NCBI RefSeq assembly: GCF_012913485.1
Contig: NZ_CP051774.1
Location: 434,001-498,000 of the forward strand
Direction of reading: 5' to 3'
Length of the DNA stretch: 64,000 bases
DNA from: Luteolibacter luteus
Lineage (GTDB): Bacteria; Verrucomicrobiota; Verrucomicrobiia; Verrucomicrobiales; Akkermansiaceae
Shown here piece after piece: positions 1 to 8,833 of the stretch. The notes beneath the pieces were generated by a model. It saw only the letters and a program-made list of their open reading frames with translations, was not told where the DNA came from and did not search any database. Positions within the stretch are counted from its first letter, which is position 1; the number at the start of each line of letters is the position of its first letter. The position numbers and the translations under genes were made by a program.

Positions 1-683
1 AACTCGCCATCTTCGTGCCCTTGGTCCTTTTTGGTGCCGGCAGCCTGGCGAGAAAGGCGATCATCCGTTATGGCCAGCGGGCGGAGGTCCGGGTCGTCAT
101 CATGTTGGTGGTGATCACGGTTTGCGCGGAGGGAGCCCGCATGATCCGGCTGGAGGGCATCGTGGGGGCCTTTCTCGCCGGCATCGCGGTGAAGCGTGCC
201 ATGCGCGGGAAGTTCGTGGTGGAGCAGCTTGAAATCGTGGCGAAGTCCCTCTTTATCCCCGCCTTTTTCCTCACCACCGGCTTCCTTATCGATCTCGCGG
301 TGATGAAGCACAGCCTGCGGGAAAATCCGCTGCTCAGCCTCGGACTTCTGTTCGCGATCCTCGCAGGCAAAACGCTGGCCGCCTGGCTGAGCACCCGGAT
401 CTTCCGCCAGTCGTCCGCGGAGATGTGGACCATGGCCAGCCTTTCCTATCCGCAGATGGCGGCCACCCTCGCATCCGCGGTGGTGGGCTACCAGACCTTG
501 GATGCCGCGGGGGTGCGCCTGCTGGATTCCAGCTTCGTCAATGCCGTGGTGATCGTCATTGTGGTCACCTGCGTCCTCGGCCCTATCCTCACCACACGCT
601 ACGCCACCCGCATGCTATCTGAAGCGCCCCCCGCTCCCGGGGGCACCTCATCCGATCCTCCACCTCGAGCCCTCGCCTCATGA
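1..683 (+). CDS. Cation:proton antiporter, CPA2/Kef-type, C-terminal part (5' end outside window)
   Basis: Only the last 226 or so residues are present; the frame is open from the first bases, so the start lies upstream. The product is an integral membrane exchanger of the Na+/H+ exchanger (CPA2) superfamily, expected to swap Na+ or K+ for H+ across the inner membrane. The visible part has several hydrophobic helices, including stretches around VGAFLAGIAVKRA and FIPAFFLTTGFLIDL, the polar-interrupted helices typical of the transport domain. It ends in a short Pro/Ser tail without a TrkA-N or USP domain. The stop overlaps the next start (ATGA at 680-683), so the two genes are probably translationally coupled. 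The family is fairly sure; the transported ion is not. Confidence 0.8.
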   Translation, partial: LAIFVPLVLFGAGSLARKAIIRYGQRAEVRVVIMLVVITVCAEGARMIRLEGIVGAFLAGIAVKRAMRGKFVVEQLEIVAKSLFIPAFFLTTGFLIDLAVMKHSLRENPLLSLGLLFAILAGKTLAAWLSTRIFRQSSAEMWTMASLSYPQMAATLASAVVGYQTLDAAGVRLLDSSFVNAVVIVIVVTCVLGPILTTRYATRMLSEAPPAPGGTSSDPPPRALAS

Positions 684-1954
684 ATATCCGCCACCTCCTT
701 GCCTCCGCTTGCATCATCGCGCCAGCCCTTGCCCAGGAAGCCCCCGCCACCTTCGAGTCCGGGGTGCTGCTGAAAGCTTCCGACCTCCTCCCTGCAGACA
801 TGCTCCGCGGCCCCTCCTATCGCGTGCGCGATCAGGTGCCGACAGATGGCTACATGGCCTACATTGATATCGATACCGATTTCGGCACCTTCCGCGCGAT
901 CGGCGTGCCGGAGGCCAAGCGGCGGATCGTGGAAGCGGAGGCGATCCGCAAGCTGGTGGAAACCAGCAAGGGCGATCTCTTCGCCCAAGGGCTGAAACGC
1001 TCCGTCGAGCAACCGATCGATGCGGTAAAGAACATCGTGACGAACCCCGTGGAGTCGGTGAAGCAGGCCCCGAAGACCGTGGGCCATTTCTTCGCGAAGG
1101 TCGGCTCCGGGATTGGCCGCGGCGTCGCCAAGACCGTGGACCGGGTGAGCGAGGCGGCCCACGAAGATCGTGATCCCGGTCAATCCGCGGCAGCCGCAGG
1201 TCGAGGTCTGGGAAACGCCGCGAAGAGCGCGGCAGGCTTTGACAAGGCGAAGCTGGACACCGCGAAGCAGCTCGGCGTGGACCCTTATTCCGACAATGCG
1301 CGCCTGCAGGAAGAAATGGACAAGGTGACATGGGCCTTCTTCGCCGGCGGCCTGCCCTTGCGGATTGGCGCGGCAGCAGCCTCGGCCGGACTGGCAGTGG
1401 CCGCTACCGAGATGGTGGGCGTCCCCGCGGACACCTATGCCCTGACCAGCGGCGAACTGGCGCTACGCGATGAGCGGGCCTTGGCCGCCATGGGTGTGAG
1501 CTTGGAGGACATCAAGAACTTCCAGATTCATCCCGCCCTGAGCACCACCCGCCGCCACCGGATCGTGAGCTATCTGGAAGTCCTGTCGAAAGCCTCCGGC
1601 CGCGGACACATCGTGCAACTGGCGAACGGCTGCGAGGAAGCCGAGCAAGCGGAGTTCCTGATCTCCGGGCTCGCCATCCTGGCGGAGCGCCAGCGCTCGG
1701 GAGCCGCCGACTACGTTTCGCTGAAGGTGCTCGGCAGGCTGCCCGGTGGCCGCACGGCTGGAGGCCAGCTCCAGGTACCCGCCCCGGTCGATCACATCAC
1801 TTGGACGGAGGAAGTCGCTCATGTGGCCCATCGCGATGACTTGGGCAGCGATCCCAAGGTGCTGGTTCACACCGGCACCTTATCCTCCGCAGCCGCAGCC
1901 GGGATCAAGGCCGCCGGCTGGGAGCTCGTGGCGGTTCCCTATCCTTCGCGCTAG
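680..1954 (+). CDS. Secreted or envelope protein of unknown function
   Basis: A 424-residue protein that I do not recognise. It starts with a short export signal (MNIRHLLASACIIAPALAQ, cleavage after ALA-Q likely). Residues about 80-190 are Lys/Asp/Ala rich and look helical. Around 215-250 lies a Gly/Ala-rich hydrophobic segment (FFAGGLPLRIGAAAASAGLA) that could be membrane-inserted. The C-terminal 150 residues look globular. It is coupled to the upstream antiporter by an ATGA overlap, and a lipoprotein hydrolase follows 52 bp downstream, so an envelope role is plausible. No catalytic motif was identified. Confidence 0.75.
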   Translation: MNIRHLLASACIIAPALAQEAPATFESGVLLKASDLLPADMLRGPSYRVRDQVPTDGYMAYIDIDTDFGTFRAIGVPEAKRRIVEAEAIRKLVETSKGDLFAQGLKRSVEQPIDAVKNIVTNPVESVKQAPKTVGHFFAKVGSGIGRGVAKTVDRVSEAAHEDRDPGQSAAAAGRGLGNAAKSAAGFDKAKLDTAKQLGVDPYSDNARLQEEMDKVTWAFFAGGLPLRIGAAAASAGLAVAATEMVGVPADTYALTSGELALRDERALAAMGVSLEDIKNFQIHPALSTTRRHRIVSYLEVLSKASGRGHIVQLANGCEEAEQAEFLISGLAILAERQRSGAADYVSLKVLGRLPGGRTAGGQLQVPAPVDHITWTEEVAHVAHRDDLGSDPKVLVHTGTLSSAAAAGIKAAGWELVAVPYPSR

Positions 1955-2006
1955 GCCTTTGGGGAGCCGGGCCTGATTCACCATCCCTGCTTTCGTTCAC
2001 CCGCTC

Positions 2007-3641
2007 ATGAAAGCCCCGCTCCACCTCTTGCTCCTTGCGGCGTTTTTCTTCAGCGCCTGCTCGGCTCCGCTTTCCTTTCATGTCGTCGAAAGCAAGACGC
2101 CGCATGGGAACTACACGGAGTCACCGCTGGATGCCGCGCTGCGCGAGCTGGAAGAGGGAAAGAAGACCAGCGATCCCATGGTGGCCAGTACCCACTTCAT
2201 CGAAAGCGCACGGCTTGCAGGAGAAAAGGCACTGGCTGGCGAGAAGGGGGCCGTGGCTCTCTACAACCACGCCATTGGCCGTCTGGTGGAGGACCTCGAC
2301 AAGGCCGGCTCCCTGCCATGGGGCCGCCACATCACCACCGGTAGCGACCAGCTAGGCTGGAAACTTGCCGGAAAACTCGAACCCGGGGCTCCTGCGGGAG
2401 AACGCCACTATGTCCCGGTGGATTCCCTTGATTTCAAAGGGAAGTATTCCCACACCAAGGCCACGCGACCAGGTGTGGGAGCTCCCTTGGTGGCAATCTC
2501 CACCGACGATCCGAACTTCCGCAAGACCTTCGGGGTCCACCGCACCTACACCGCTCTCACTGCCATCCTGCGTTTCGGCTCCGGGAAATCCGTCACGCTG
2601 GAACTCCACGATCCCTTGGAGGAGGAACGCTTGTCCATCGCCGGACGGAATCCCCCGCTAGCTGCCGATTTCAGCTCTCCCGGCTCACTCCTCTTGGCGA
2701 CGGACCGGACCTACCGGCTGGGCATCATCCGGCTGCTCAATCCCCAGAAATACTCGGCCACCGCACGGCTCAGCCGCTTGCAGAAATACGACGCCGGACG
2801 CACCCCGGTGCTCTTCGTCCACGGCCTGCAGGACACCCCGGCGACTTGGATGCCGATGTATGAATCCCTGCTCCAGGATGCGGAGATCCGAAAGCACTAC
2901 CAGTTCTGGGTCTTCAGCTATCCCAGCGGCTATCCCTATCCCTACTCCGCCTCGCTCCTCCGCAAGGAGCTGGATGGCGTCGCGAAGGCCTTCCCCGGCC
3001 ACAAGCGGATCGTGATCGTGGGCCACAGCATGGGCGGGATCATCAGCAGGCTCATGGTCACGGATGCCGGTGACAAGATCTGGCGCGGCGTCTTTGGCAA
3101 GGGACCGGACGAAATGAAGATCAACGGGTCCAGCCGGAGGCTCCTGCTGGATTCCTATGTCTTCGAGCACCGGCCGGACATCCAACGGGCCATCTTCATC
3201 TCAGCTCCCCATCGCGGCTCGGCACTTGCCGAAAAGTGGTTCGGCCGCCTCGGCTCGCGCTTGGTGCGCATGCCTTCTTTCCTTGCGGATGCCAGGAACG
3301 CGGTGGCCTCCGTGCTGACCGCGGACAATGCCTCCATCCATCTCCAGCGGACACCGAACAGCATCGACACCCTTTCTCCTGACAATCCTTTCGTCCGCGA
3401 GGTGAACAAGCTGCCGATCGCCCCCGGAATCCCCTACCACTCGATCATGGGAGACCGCGGCAAGGGCGGAAACAAGGACCACACGCCGCCGGTCAGCAGC
3501 GATGGCGTGGTACCCTACTGGAGTTCGCACATGGACGGCGCGGTGTCAGAGAAGATCGTGCCGTCCCACCACAGTGCTCACCAGCATCCGGACGGTATCG
3601 CGGAGGTGAAACGGATCCTGAAGAAATACGCGGAAAAGTAG
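2007..3641 (+). CDS. Lipoprotein with alpha/beta-hydrolase (PGAP1/lipase-like) domain
   Basis: A 544-residue lipoprotein: the signal peptide ends in the lipobox FSAC with lipidated Cys18. The first 260 residues form an N-terminal domain of unknown role. From about residue 265 an alpha/beta-hydrolase fold begins with the oxyanion-type motif FVHG. The nucleophile elbow GHSMGG places the catalytic serine at Ser341. An aspartate in SSDGVVPY and a histidine in the PSHHSAHQHP segment near the C-terminus can complete the triad. This layout resembles PGAP1-like and lipase/esterase proteins acting on lipid esters in the envelope. The substrate is unknown. It precedes tgt by 259 bp that include a dispersed repeat, so it is probably its own unit. 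Confidence 0.8.
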   Translation: MKAPLHLLLLAAFFFSACSAPLSFHVVESKTPHGNYTESPLDAALRELEEGKKTSDPMVASTHFIESARLAGEKALAGEKGAVALYNHAIGRLVEDLDKAGSLPWGRHITTGSDQLGWKLAGKLEPGAPAGERHYVPVDSLDFKGKYSHTKATRPGVGAPLVAISTDDPNFRKTFGVHRTYTALTAILRFGSGKSVTLELHDPLEEERLSIAGRNPPLAADFSSPGSLLLATDRTYRLGIIRLLNPQKYSATARLSRLQKYDAGRTPVLFVHGLQDTPATWMPMYESLLQDAEIRKHYQFWVFSYPSGYPYPYSASLLRKELDGVAKAFPGHKRIVIVGHSMGGIISRLMVTDAGDKIWRGVFGKGPDEMKINGSSRRLLLDSYVFEHRPDIQRAIFISAPHRGSALAEKWFGRLGSRLVRMPSFLADARNAVASVLTADNASIHLQRTPNSIDTLSPDNPFVREVNKLPIAPGIPYHSIMGDRGKGGNKDHTPPVSSDGVVPYWSSHMDGAVSEKIVPSHHSAHQHPDGIAEVKRILKKYAEK

Positions 3642-3775
3642 ACGCGCTACTTCCGGACGGAGACCACTGGGAAAGATTCAGAAACGCCCCCGACTTGGTA
3701 AAAATCCCCCCATGTCGATTTCCTCAGCCATGGCTTCCCATCCGGATCGCTCCCACGGGTTCACCGGACCACATC

Positions 3776-3812
3776 GCCTGTTATTTTCCCTGTTTTAACA
3801 GGCATAACAGGC
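3776..3812 (+). repeat. 37-nt dispersed palindromic repeat, copy A
   Basis: The element begins GCCTGTTATTTTCCC and ends TAACAGGC-AT-AACAGGC, so GCCTGTT at its left end is the inverse of AACAGGC, which occurs twice at the right. A second copy at 42376-42412 matches at 33 of 37 positions. Both lie 90-140 bp upstream of a plus-strand gene (tgt here) and next to a run of C. It may be a transcribed hairpin, an operator, or a small mobile repeat. Confidence 0.7.
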
Positions 3813-3900
3813 GCCCCCCCACCCCTCCCTGAGGGAAGCCCGGTCTCACCAGTGATTCTGCCTTTCCACCCCGGGCTTTTGCCCCTAAACCGCGCCCCCG

Positions 3901-5031
3901 ATGTTTGAGGTTCTTGCACGCGATCCCTCCTGCAACGCCCGTCGCGGGCGCATGGAGCTGGCCCATGGCACGGTGGAAACACCCATTTTCATGCCGGTGG
4001 GCACCCAAGGCTCGGTGAAGACCCTTCACCCGGACGAGTTGGAGCTGCTCGGCTCCCAAATCATTCTCGGAAATACCTACCACCTGTGGCTTCGGCCGGG
4101 ACACGAGGTCATTCGTGACCTCGGCGCGCTCCATAAGTTCGCGAGCTGGGACCGGCCAATCCTGACCGACTCGGGCGGCTTCCAAGTATGGTCGCTGGCG
4201 AAGCTCCGGAAAATCACCGACGAGGGCGTGCGTTTCCAAAACCACATCGACGGCTCCCGGATGATGCTGACCCCGGAACTCAGCATGGAGATCCAGGCCT
4301 CGCTTGGCTCGGACATCGCGATGCTTTTCGACGAGTGCCCGCCTTACCCCTGCGAGCGCAAGTATGCGGAGAAGTCTCTGGACCTCACCACCCGCTGGGC
4401 GAAGCGCTGCAAGGACTGGATCGAAAAAAACCAGCCGCGGAGCGGAGAGGGCATCCAGCGCCACTTCGGAATCGTGCAAGGTTCGATCTGGGCGGACCTC
4501 CGGGAGAAATCCGCCCGCGAACTAGTAAACCTCGATTTTGATGGTTACGCCATCGGCGGCGTCTCGGTGGGCGAGCCGGAAGAGGAAATGATGAAGGCGG
4601 TGGAGCACAGCGTCCCCTTCCTCCCGGAGGACAAGCCTCGCTACGCCATGGGACTTGGCACTCCGCCTCAGATTTTGGAGATGATCGGGCGCGGCGTGGA
4701 CATGTTTGACTGCGTGATGCCCACCCGGGTCGCGCGCCACGGGCAGGCTTTCACCCTCGACGGGCCGATCCACATCAAGAATCTGGCCTATGAGCGGGAT
4801 GAGCGCCCCATCTGCGAAAGCTCTCACCCTCACGTCGCCCGATTCTCCCGGGCCTATATCCGGCACCTTTTCCGTGCCGGGGAAATCCTCGCTTTGCGGT
4901 TGCTTTCCTTTCACAATCTGCATTTCTTCCTCCGCCTCACCGCTAATGCGCGTCAGGCGATCAGCGAAGGTAACTTCCTCGAATTCAAGGAGTCCTTCAT
5001 TAGAAGATATACCCAAGCGAAATCCGAATGA
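3901..5031 (+). CDS. tgt: Queuine/preQ1 tRNA-guanine transglycosylase
   Basis: 376 residues, normal for bacterial TGT, which exchanges guanine-34 for preQ1 in tRNAs with GUN anticodons. The catalytic motifs are present: LTDSGGFQVWSL with the general acid/base Asp, and the nucleophilic Asp in MFDCVMPTR. The zinc site is unusual. Aligned from the FSRAY motif, the positions of E. coli Cys302, Cys304 and Cys307 are Ser307, His309 and Val312 here, while the final ligand is kept as His338; Cys305 and His311 are nearby possible substitutes. The gene overlaps yajC by ATGA (5028-5031), the common tgt-yajC-secDF arrangement. Confidence 0.95.
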   Translation: MFEVLARDPSCNARRGRMELAHGTVETPIFMPVGTQGSVKTLHPDELELLGSQIILGNTYHLWLRPGHEVIRDLGALHKFASWDRPILTDSGGFQVWSLAKLRKITDEGVRFQNHIDGSRMMLTPELSMEIQASLGSDIAMLFDECPPYPCERKYAEKSLDLTTRWAKRCKDWIEKNQPRSGEGIQRHFGIVQGSIWADLREKSARELVNLDFDGYAIGGVSVGEPEEEMMKAVEHSVPFLPEDKPRYAMGLGTPPQILEMIGRGVDMFDCVMPTRVARHGQAFTLDGPIHIKNLAYERDERPICESSHPHVARFSRAYIRHLFRAGEILALRLLSFHNLHFFLRLTANARQAISEGNFLEFKESFIRRYTQAKSE

Positions 5032-5366
5032 TGCCATCTTTCCTCACGCTGCTCGCCCAAGGGGCAGGTGCTCCGCAGAATACCGGAGGTGTTCTGGGCA
5101 ACCCCGCGATCATGATGGTGGTCATGGTGGTGATGTTCTATTTCCTGCTTATCCGCCCGCAGCAGCGCCAGCGTAAGGAATTGGAAAAGAGGATCTCAGC
5201 CCTTCAGAAGGGTGACGAGGTCGTCACCACCGCCGGAATCCACGCCATCGTCCACAACGTGAAGGAGCGGACTGTCGTCCTCAAGGTCGCCGAAGGCGTG
5301 ATGATGGAATTCGACAAGCCCGCCGTGGCTACCGTGATCAAAAAGGACAGCGCGGCTTCCGCGTAA
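5028..5366 (+). CDS. yajC: Sec translocase accessory subunit YajC
   Basis: 112 residues with one membrane helix (around MMVVMVVMFYFLLIRPQQRQ) followed by the conserved basic segment and the KGDEVVTTAGIHAIV fold typical of YajC. YajC associates with SecDF and SecYEG at the inner membrane and aids protein export. The start overlaps the tgt stop, and secDF starts 62 bp downstream, matching the classic operon. The N-terminal extension before the helix (about 30 residues, Gly/Gln rich) is common in this phylum. Confidence 0.95.
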   Translation: MMPSFLTLLAQGAGAPQNTGGVLGNPAIMMVVMVVMFYFLLIRPQQRQRKELEKRISALQKGDEVVTTAGIHAIVHNVKERTVVLKVAEGVMMEFDKPAVATVIKKDSAASA

Positions 5367-5428
5367 GTCCTATCTGAAGCCAGCACACGCGTCTCCTTTT
5401 CGCGTCACCCGCTCTCCCGTCTCCAGTC

Positions 5429-7885
5429 ATGTCTCTGCCCAATGTTCCATTGGCATCGGTTTTCCAGAACCCGATGACCCTATTCCTCGCCGGGCTCGCC
5501 CTGCTGTTCCTCTTCATCTGGTACTTCGCGACCGATTTCGAGCGACGCAAGCGTAACGTCGGCACCGTGCTGCTCGTCGGCATCTGCGGCATGTCCTTCC
5601 TCGCGATCTATCCGCCGAAGGAGAATCTGAAGGGCGGCATCGACCTCGTCGGTGGTTCCTCCTTCACGCTTCTGGTGAAGCCGAAAATCGATGAGGAGAC
5701 CGGCAAGCCTCTTGCGCTGACCAAGGAAGATCTCAAGCAGGCCCGCGCCACCGTCGAAAAGCGGGTGAACGCCTACGGCAACATCGACATGTTGGCCGTC
5801 GAGCAGGGCACCGACAAGATCCTCATCCAGATGCCGGGCATGGAGCCGGAGAGCGCTGCCGAGATCAAGGAGCTGCTTCAGAAGGTCGCCCGCCTCGAAC
5901 TCCGCAAGGTGAACAACGAAGGCTGGAGAACCGGTGCCGATGGCCGCACGATCGCCGACCGCATCGAGAGCGGCGATGATCCGCGCATCCCGGGCTTCAA
6001 GGTTTTCGACTACAATCGCAAGAACAAGGACGGCACGCTGACCAACAACCGCATCCTGCTCAGCAACCGCGTCGCCCTGACCGGTAAGGACGTCCAGACT
6101 GCCTATCCGGAATCGATGGCTGGCAGCCACGCCGTGGGGATCACCCTCACCAACGCTGGCACCGACAAGATGATCGCCCTGACGAAGGACCTCGTGCCGG
6201 ACCAAGACCACATCGCGGTGGTGCTCGACGGCGAGGTTCTCACTGCCCCCGTGCTCAAGAGCGTGCCGCTCGGCAAGCGCTTCCAGATCGAAGGCCAGGA
6301 GAGCTACGAGGAAGCCCGCGCGCTTTCCAACGCGATGATGAACCCGCTGGAAAACCCGCTCGAGATCATCGAAGAACGCACCATCTCCCCCACCCTCGGC
6401 GCCGCAGTCGTCCAGCAGGGCATGTGGGCCGGTCTTACGGGTCTCGCGATCACCGCCGTCTTCGTGCTCGTTTACTACCGCGTGGCAGGCATCGTCGCTC
6501 TTTTCGGCTTGGCGGTGAACGCGCTGCTGATCTTCGGCGGCATGGCCATCTTCAACTTCACCTTCACCCTCGCCGGTATCGCGGGCATGATCCTCTCGAT
6601 CGGCATGGCGGTGGACGCGAACGTGCTGATCTACGAGCGCTTGCGTGAGGAAATCGCCGCGGGCAAGACCCTGAAGACCGCCATCAACGCTTCCTACGAA
6701 AAGGCATTCACGGCCATTTTCGACTCGAACCTGACCTCCTTGATCACCGCGGTGATCCTCTACTGGCTCGGCAGCTCTTCGATCAAGGGCTTCGCGATCA
6801 CCCTGACCATCGGTATCGTGGCGTCGATGTTCTCGGCGATCCTCGTGACCCGGGTGCTCTTCCGCTGGTGCAATGACCTGAACCTGCTGAAGAAGCTGAG
6901 CTTCCTCGACCTGATCAAGGCGACCCGCTTTGACTTCCTGTCCAAGTCGAAGCTTTCCTACATCATCTCCGGCATCCTTGCCACCGCTTGTATCGCCGCA
7001 GTCGCCGTGAAGCGCGAGAACAGCCTCGGCATCGACTTCACCGGCGGCACGATCCTCGAATTCACCTTGGACCAAGGTGAAAGTGTCAGCCAAGCCGACG
7101 TCGAGAAGGCCCTCGAAAGCGTGAACGCGGAGAAGCGCCCGAGCGTGCAGATGGAGAAATCCGTCAACGTGGACATCCTGACCGTCCGCTGCGCCACTGC
7201 GGATGCGGAAAAGATCTCCGCCCACCTCCGCGAACACGTCGAGATCCTCGCCAAGAAGGAGACCTTGGATGGCAAGGAGCGCTATGCTGTCGAACAGAGC
7301 ACGCAGGGCGTGTCCCCCACCCTTGGTGGTGACTTCCTCAAGAGCTCGGCCATCGCCTTGGCCCTCGGCCTTCTGGGCATCCTGATCTACATCACGCTTC
7401 GTTTCGAGTTCTCCTTCGCGCTCGGTGGTTTCGTCGCACTTCTGCACGACGTGATCCTCTCGGCCGGCCTGGTGGTTCTCATTGGCGGCGAGCTTTCGCT
7501 GATCCACGTCGGTGCCTTGCTGACCATCGCCGGTTACTCGATCAACGACACCATCGTTATCTTCGACCGTATCCGCGAGTCCCTGAAGACCGACGAAGGC
7601 GATGTGAAAGCCCTCATGAACGAAGCCATCAATGCCACCCTCTCCCGCACGATCCTGACCTCGCTCACGACCATCGTGACCGTGGCCATCATCGCGATCT
7701 TCGGCGGTGCGGCCCTGAAGGACTTCTCGACCATGATCCTGATCGGTCTGGTGATCGGCACCTACTCCTCCGTCTTCATCGCCTCCCCGGTGGTGCTCTG
7801 GTGGAGCCAGCGCAAGGGTGGTAGCCTCCGCAAGGAAGTCATGCACACCACCTTGGCCGAATCGGACATCCAAGCTGCTCCGTAA
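5429..7885 (+). CDS. secDF: Protein translocase subunit SecDF, fused single chain
   Basis: 818 residues joining SecD and SecF in one polypeptide. SecDF uses the proton gradient to pull exported proteins through SecYEG. The SecD half has the DLVGGSSF motif near residue 75, a periplasmic P1 domain, then six membrane helices including the GMAVDANVLIYERLREE motif. The SecF half starts near residue 505, has IDFTGGTILEF and the equivalent YSINDTIVIFDRIRE helix motif. SecD and SecF are separate in E. coli but fused in Bacillus and many Verrucomicrobia, so the fusion is expected. A strong terminator follows directly. Confidence 0.97.
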   Translation: MSLPNVPLASVFQNPMTLFLAGLALLFLFIWYFATDFERRKRNVGTVLLVGICGMSFLAIYPPKENLKGGIDLVGGSSFTLLVKPKIDEETGKPLALTKEDLKQARATVEKRVNAYGNIDMLAVEQGTDKILIQMPGMEPESAAEIKELLQKVARLELRKVNNEGWRTGADGRTIADRIESGDDPRIPGFKVFDYNRKNKDGTLTNNRILLSNRVALTGKDVQTAYPESMAGSHAVGITLTNAGTDKMIALTKDLVPDQDHIAVVLDGEVLTAPVLKSVPLGKRFQIEGQESYEEARALSNAMMNPLENPLEIIEERTISPTLGAAVVQQGMWAGLTGLAITAVFVLVYYRVAGIVALFGLAVNALLIFGGMAIFNFTFTLAGIAGMILSIGMAVDANVLIYERLREEIAAGKTLKTAINASYEKAFTAIFDSNLTSLITAVILYWLGSSSIKGFAITLTIGIVASMFSAILVTRVLFRWCNDLNLLKKLSFLDLIKATRFDFLSKSKLSYIISGILATACIAAVAVKRENSLGIDFTGGTILEFTLDQGESVSQADVEKALESVNAEKRPSVQMEKSVNVDILTVRCATADAEKISAHLREHVEILAKKETLDGKERYAVEQSTQGVSPTLGGDFLKSSAIALALGLLGILIYITLRFEFSFALGGFVALLHDVILSAGLVVLIGGELSLIHVGALLTIAGYSINDTIVIFDRIRESLKTDEGDVKALMNEAINATLSRTILTSLTTIVTVAIIAIFGGAALKDFSTMILIGLVIGTYSSVFIASPVVLWWSQRKGGSLRKEVMHTTLAESDIQAAP

Positions 7886-7913
7886 TACCGGATCCACAGT
7901 TCCCTCTGAAAGA

Positions 7914-7942
7914 AGCCCGGCGAACAATCGCCGGGCTTTTTT
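7914..7942 (+). terminator. Rho-independent terminator after secDF
   Basis: A GC-rich perfect stem AGCCCGGCGA / TCGCCGGGCT with an ACAA loop is followed by six T. It ends the tgt-yajC-secDF transcription unit and shows that the next gene must start downstream of it. Confidence 0.93.
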
Positions 7943-8029
7943 GTGGGAAAGCGGCTCCGCTTCCGCTGGTCCTGTGGTCCTCGTCAAACCCGCCTTGCTC
8001 CTCAGGAGCGAATCTCCCATCTTCCGCCC

Positions 8030-8767
8030 ATGCGACGCCTGCTTCCCGTCCTCCCCCTCCTCTCTCCCTGTCTGGCCGGTGAACTCACGACGACTTCCGG
8101 GACCGCGAACACGGGTTCGGGTTCCAGCGATTCGGTGTCGGACATGCCCATCGGCATCGAGGTGGTGACCGGCTATCGCAGCGAATTCATCCACCGCGGC
8201 TTCAAGCTCGCGGACGACCTGATCGACGTGCAGGCGGAAGTGGAAATCGCCCTGACGAACGAATGGGTGCTCAGCCTCGGCGGTTACTACGGCACTGCCA
8301 CCGGCGACGAGGATTTCAGCGAGGCCGATGGCTTCATCGACCTGAAGTACGACACCAAGCAGTGGACAGCTGGATTCGCCGTGACCTACCGCAGTTTCGA
8401 AGAATCTTTCTTTGAGGACGGCTTCGACCTCAATCCCAGCTTCACCTGGCACCTGACCGAGGACTGGGACCTCGGTGCCGGCGTGGCCTACGACACCGGT
8501 GACGGCGGCTGGTACGGCAATCTGGAAGCCGGCTGGTCCAAACCAACGGGCGACGATTCCTTTTTCTCCGCCAAGGCTGGCACCAGCTTCACCAGCGACT
8601 ACTACGGCAGCGATGGCTGGCACGACCTCTACGCCCGCGTGAGCTGGACCTACGCCTTCAACAAGAACGTGGCCGTGACGCCCTTCCTCGGCACCTCGAT
8701 CCCGATGGAAAGCAGCCCCGAGACCGACCGCCTCTTCGGCGGCCTCTGGTTCGAGGTCTCCTTCTGA
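8030..8767 (+). CDS. Outer-membrane beta-barrel protein, unknown function
   Basis: 245 residues from the ATG at 8030. An in-frame upstream start at 7943 would lie on the terminator of secDF and give no signal peptide, whereas 8030 gives MRRLLPVLPLLSPCLAGE, a plausible export signal. The mature part is rich in alternating aromatic/small residues and repeated strand-turn patterns (for example WVLSLGGYYGTATGDEDF, SWTYAFNKNVAVTPFLGT) and ends in Phe (WFEVSF), the usual C-terminal signature of outer-membrane barrels. The motif GYRSEFIHRGFKLADD near the N-terminus is typical of a family of uncharacterised bacterial barrel proteins. It stands alone between the secDF terminator and the convergent folE2 gene. 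Confidence 0.8.
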   Translation: MRRLLPVLPLLSPCLAGELTTTSGTANTGSGSSDSVSDMPIGIEVVTGYRSEFIHRGFKLADDLIDVQAEVEIALTNEWVLSLGGYYGTATGDEDFSEADGFIDLKYDTKQWTAGFAVTYRSFEESFFEDGFDLNPSFTWHLTEDWDLGAGVAYDTGDGGWYGNLEAGWSKPTGDDSFFSAKAGTSFTSDYYGSDGWHDLYARVSWTYAFNKNVAVTPFLGTSIPMESSPETDRLFGGLWFEVSF

Positions 8768-8833
8768 AGCCCGCCCGAAGCTTGGAACGGGGTCGCGGAG
8801 CAACAACTCCGGCAACCCCTCCTTTCTGCGGGA

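Noticed and set aside
7943-8029. In-frame extension upstream of the outer-membrane protein
   Set aside because: It begins in the T tract of the secDF terminator and gives no signal peptide; the start at 8030 does.
5480-8815. A reading frame of more than 1100 codons on the minus strand opposite secDF and the barrel gene
   Set aside because: Its translation is Asp/His/Gly/Val-rich and low in complexity, typical of an antisense shadow of a GC-rich gene; secDF on the other strand is clearly the real gene.
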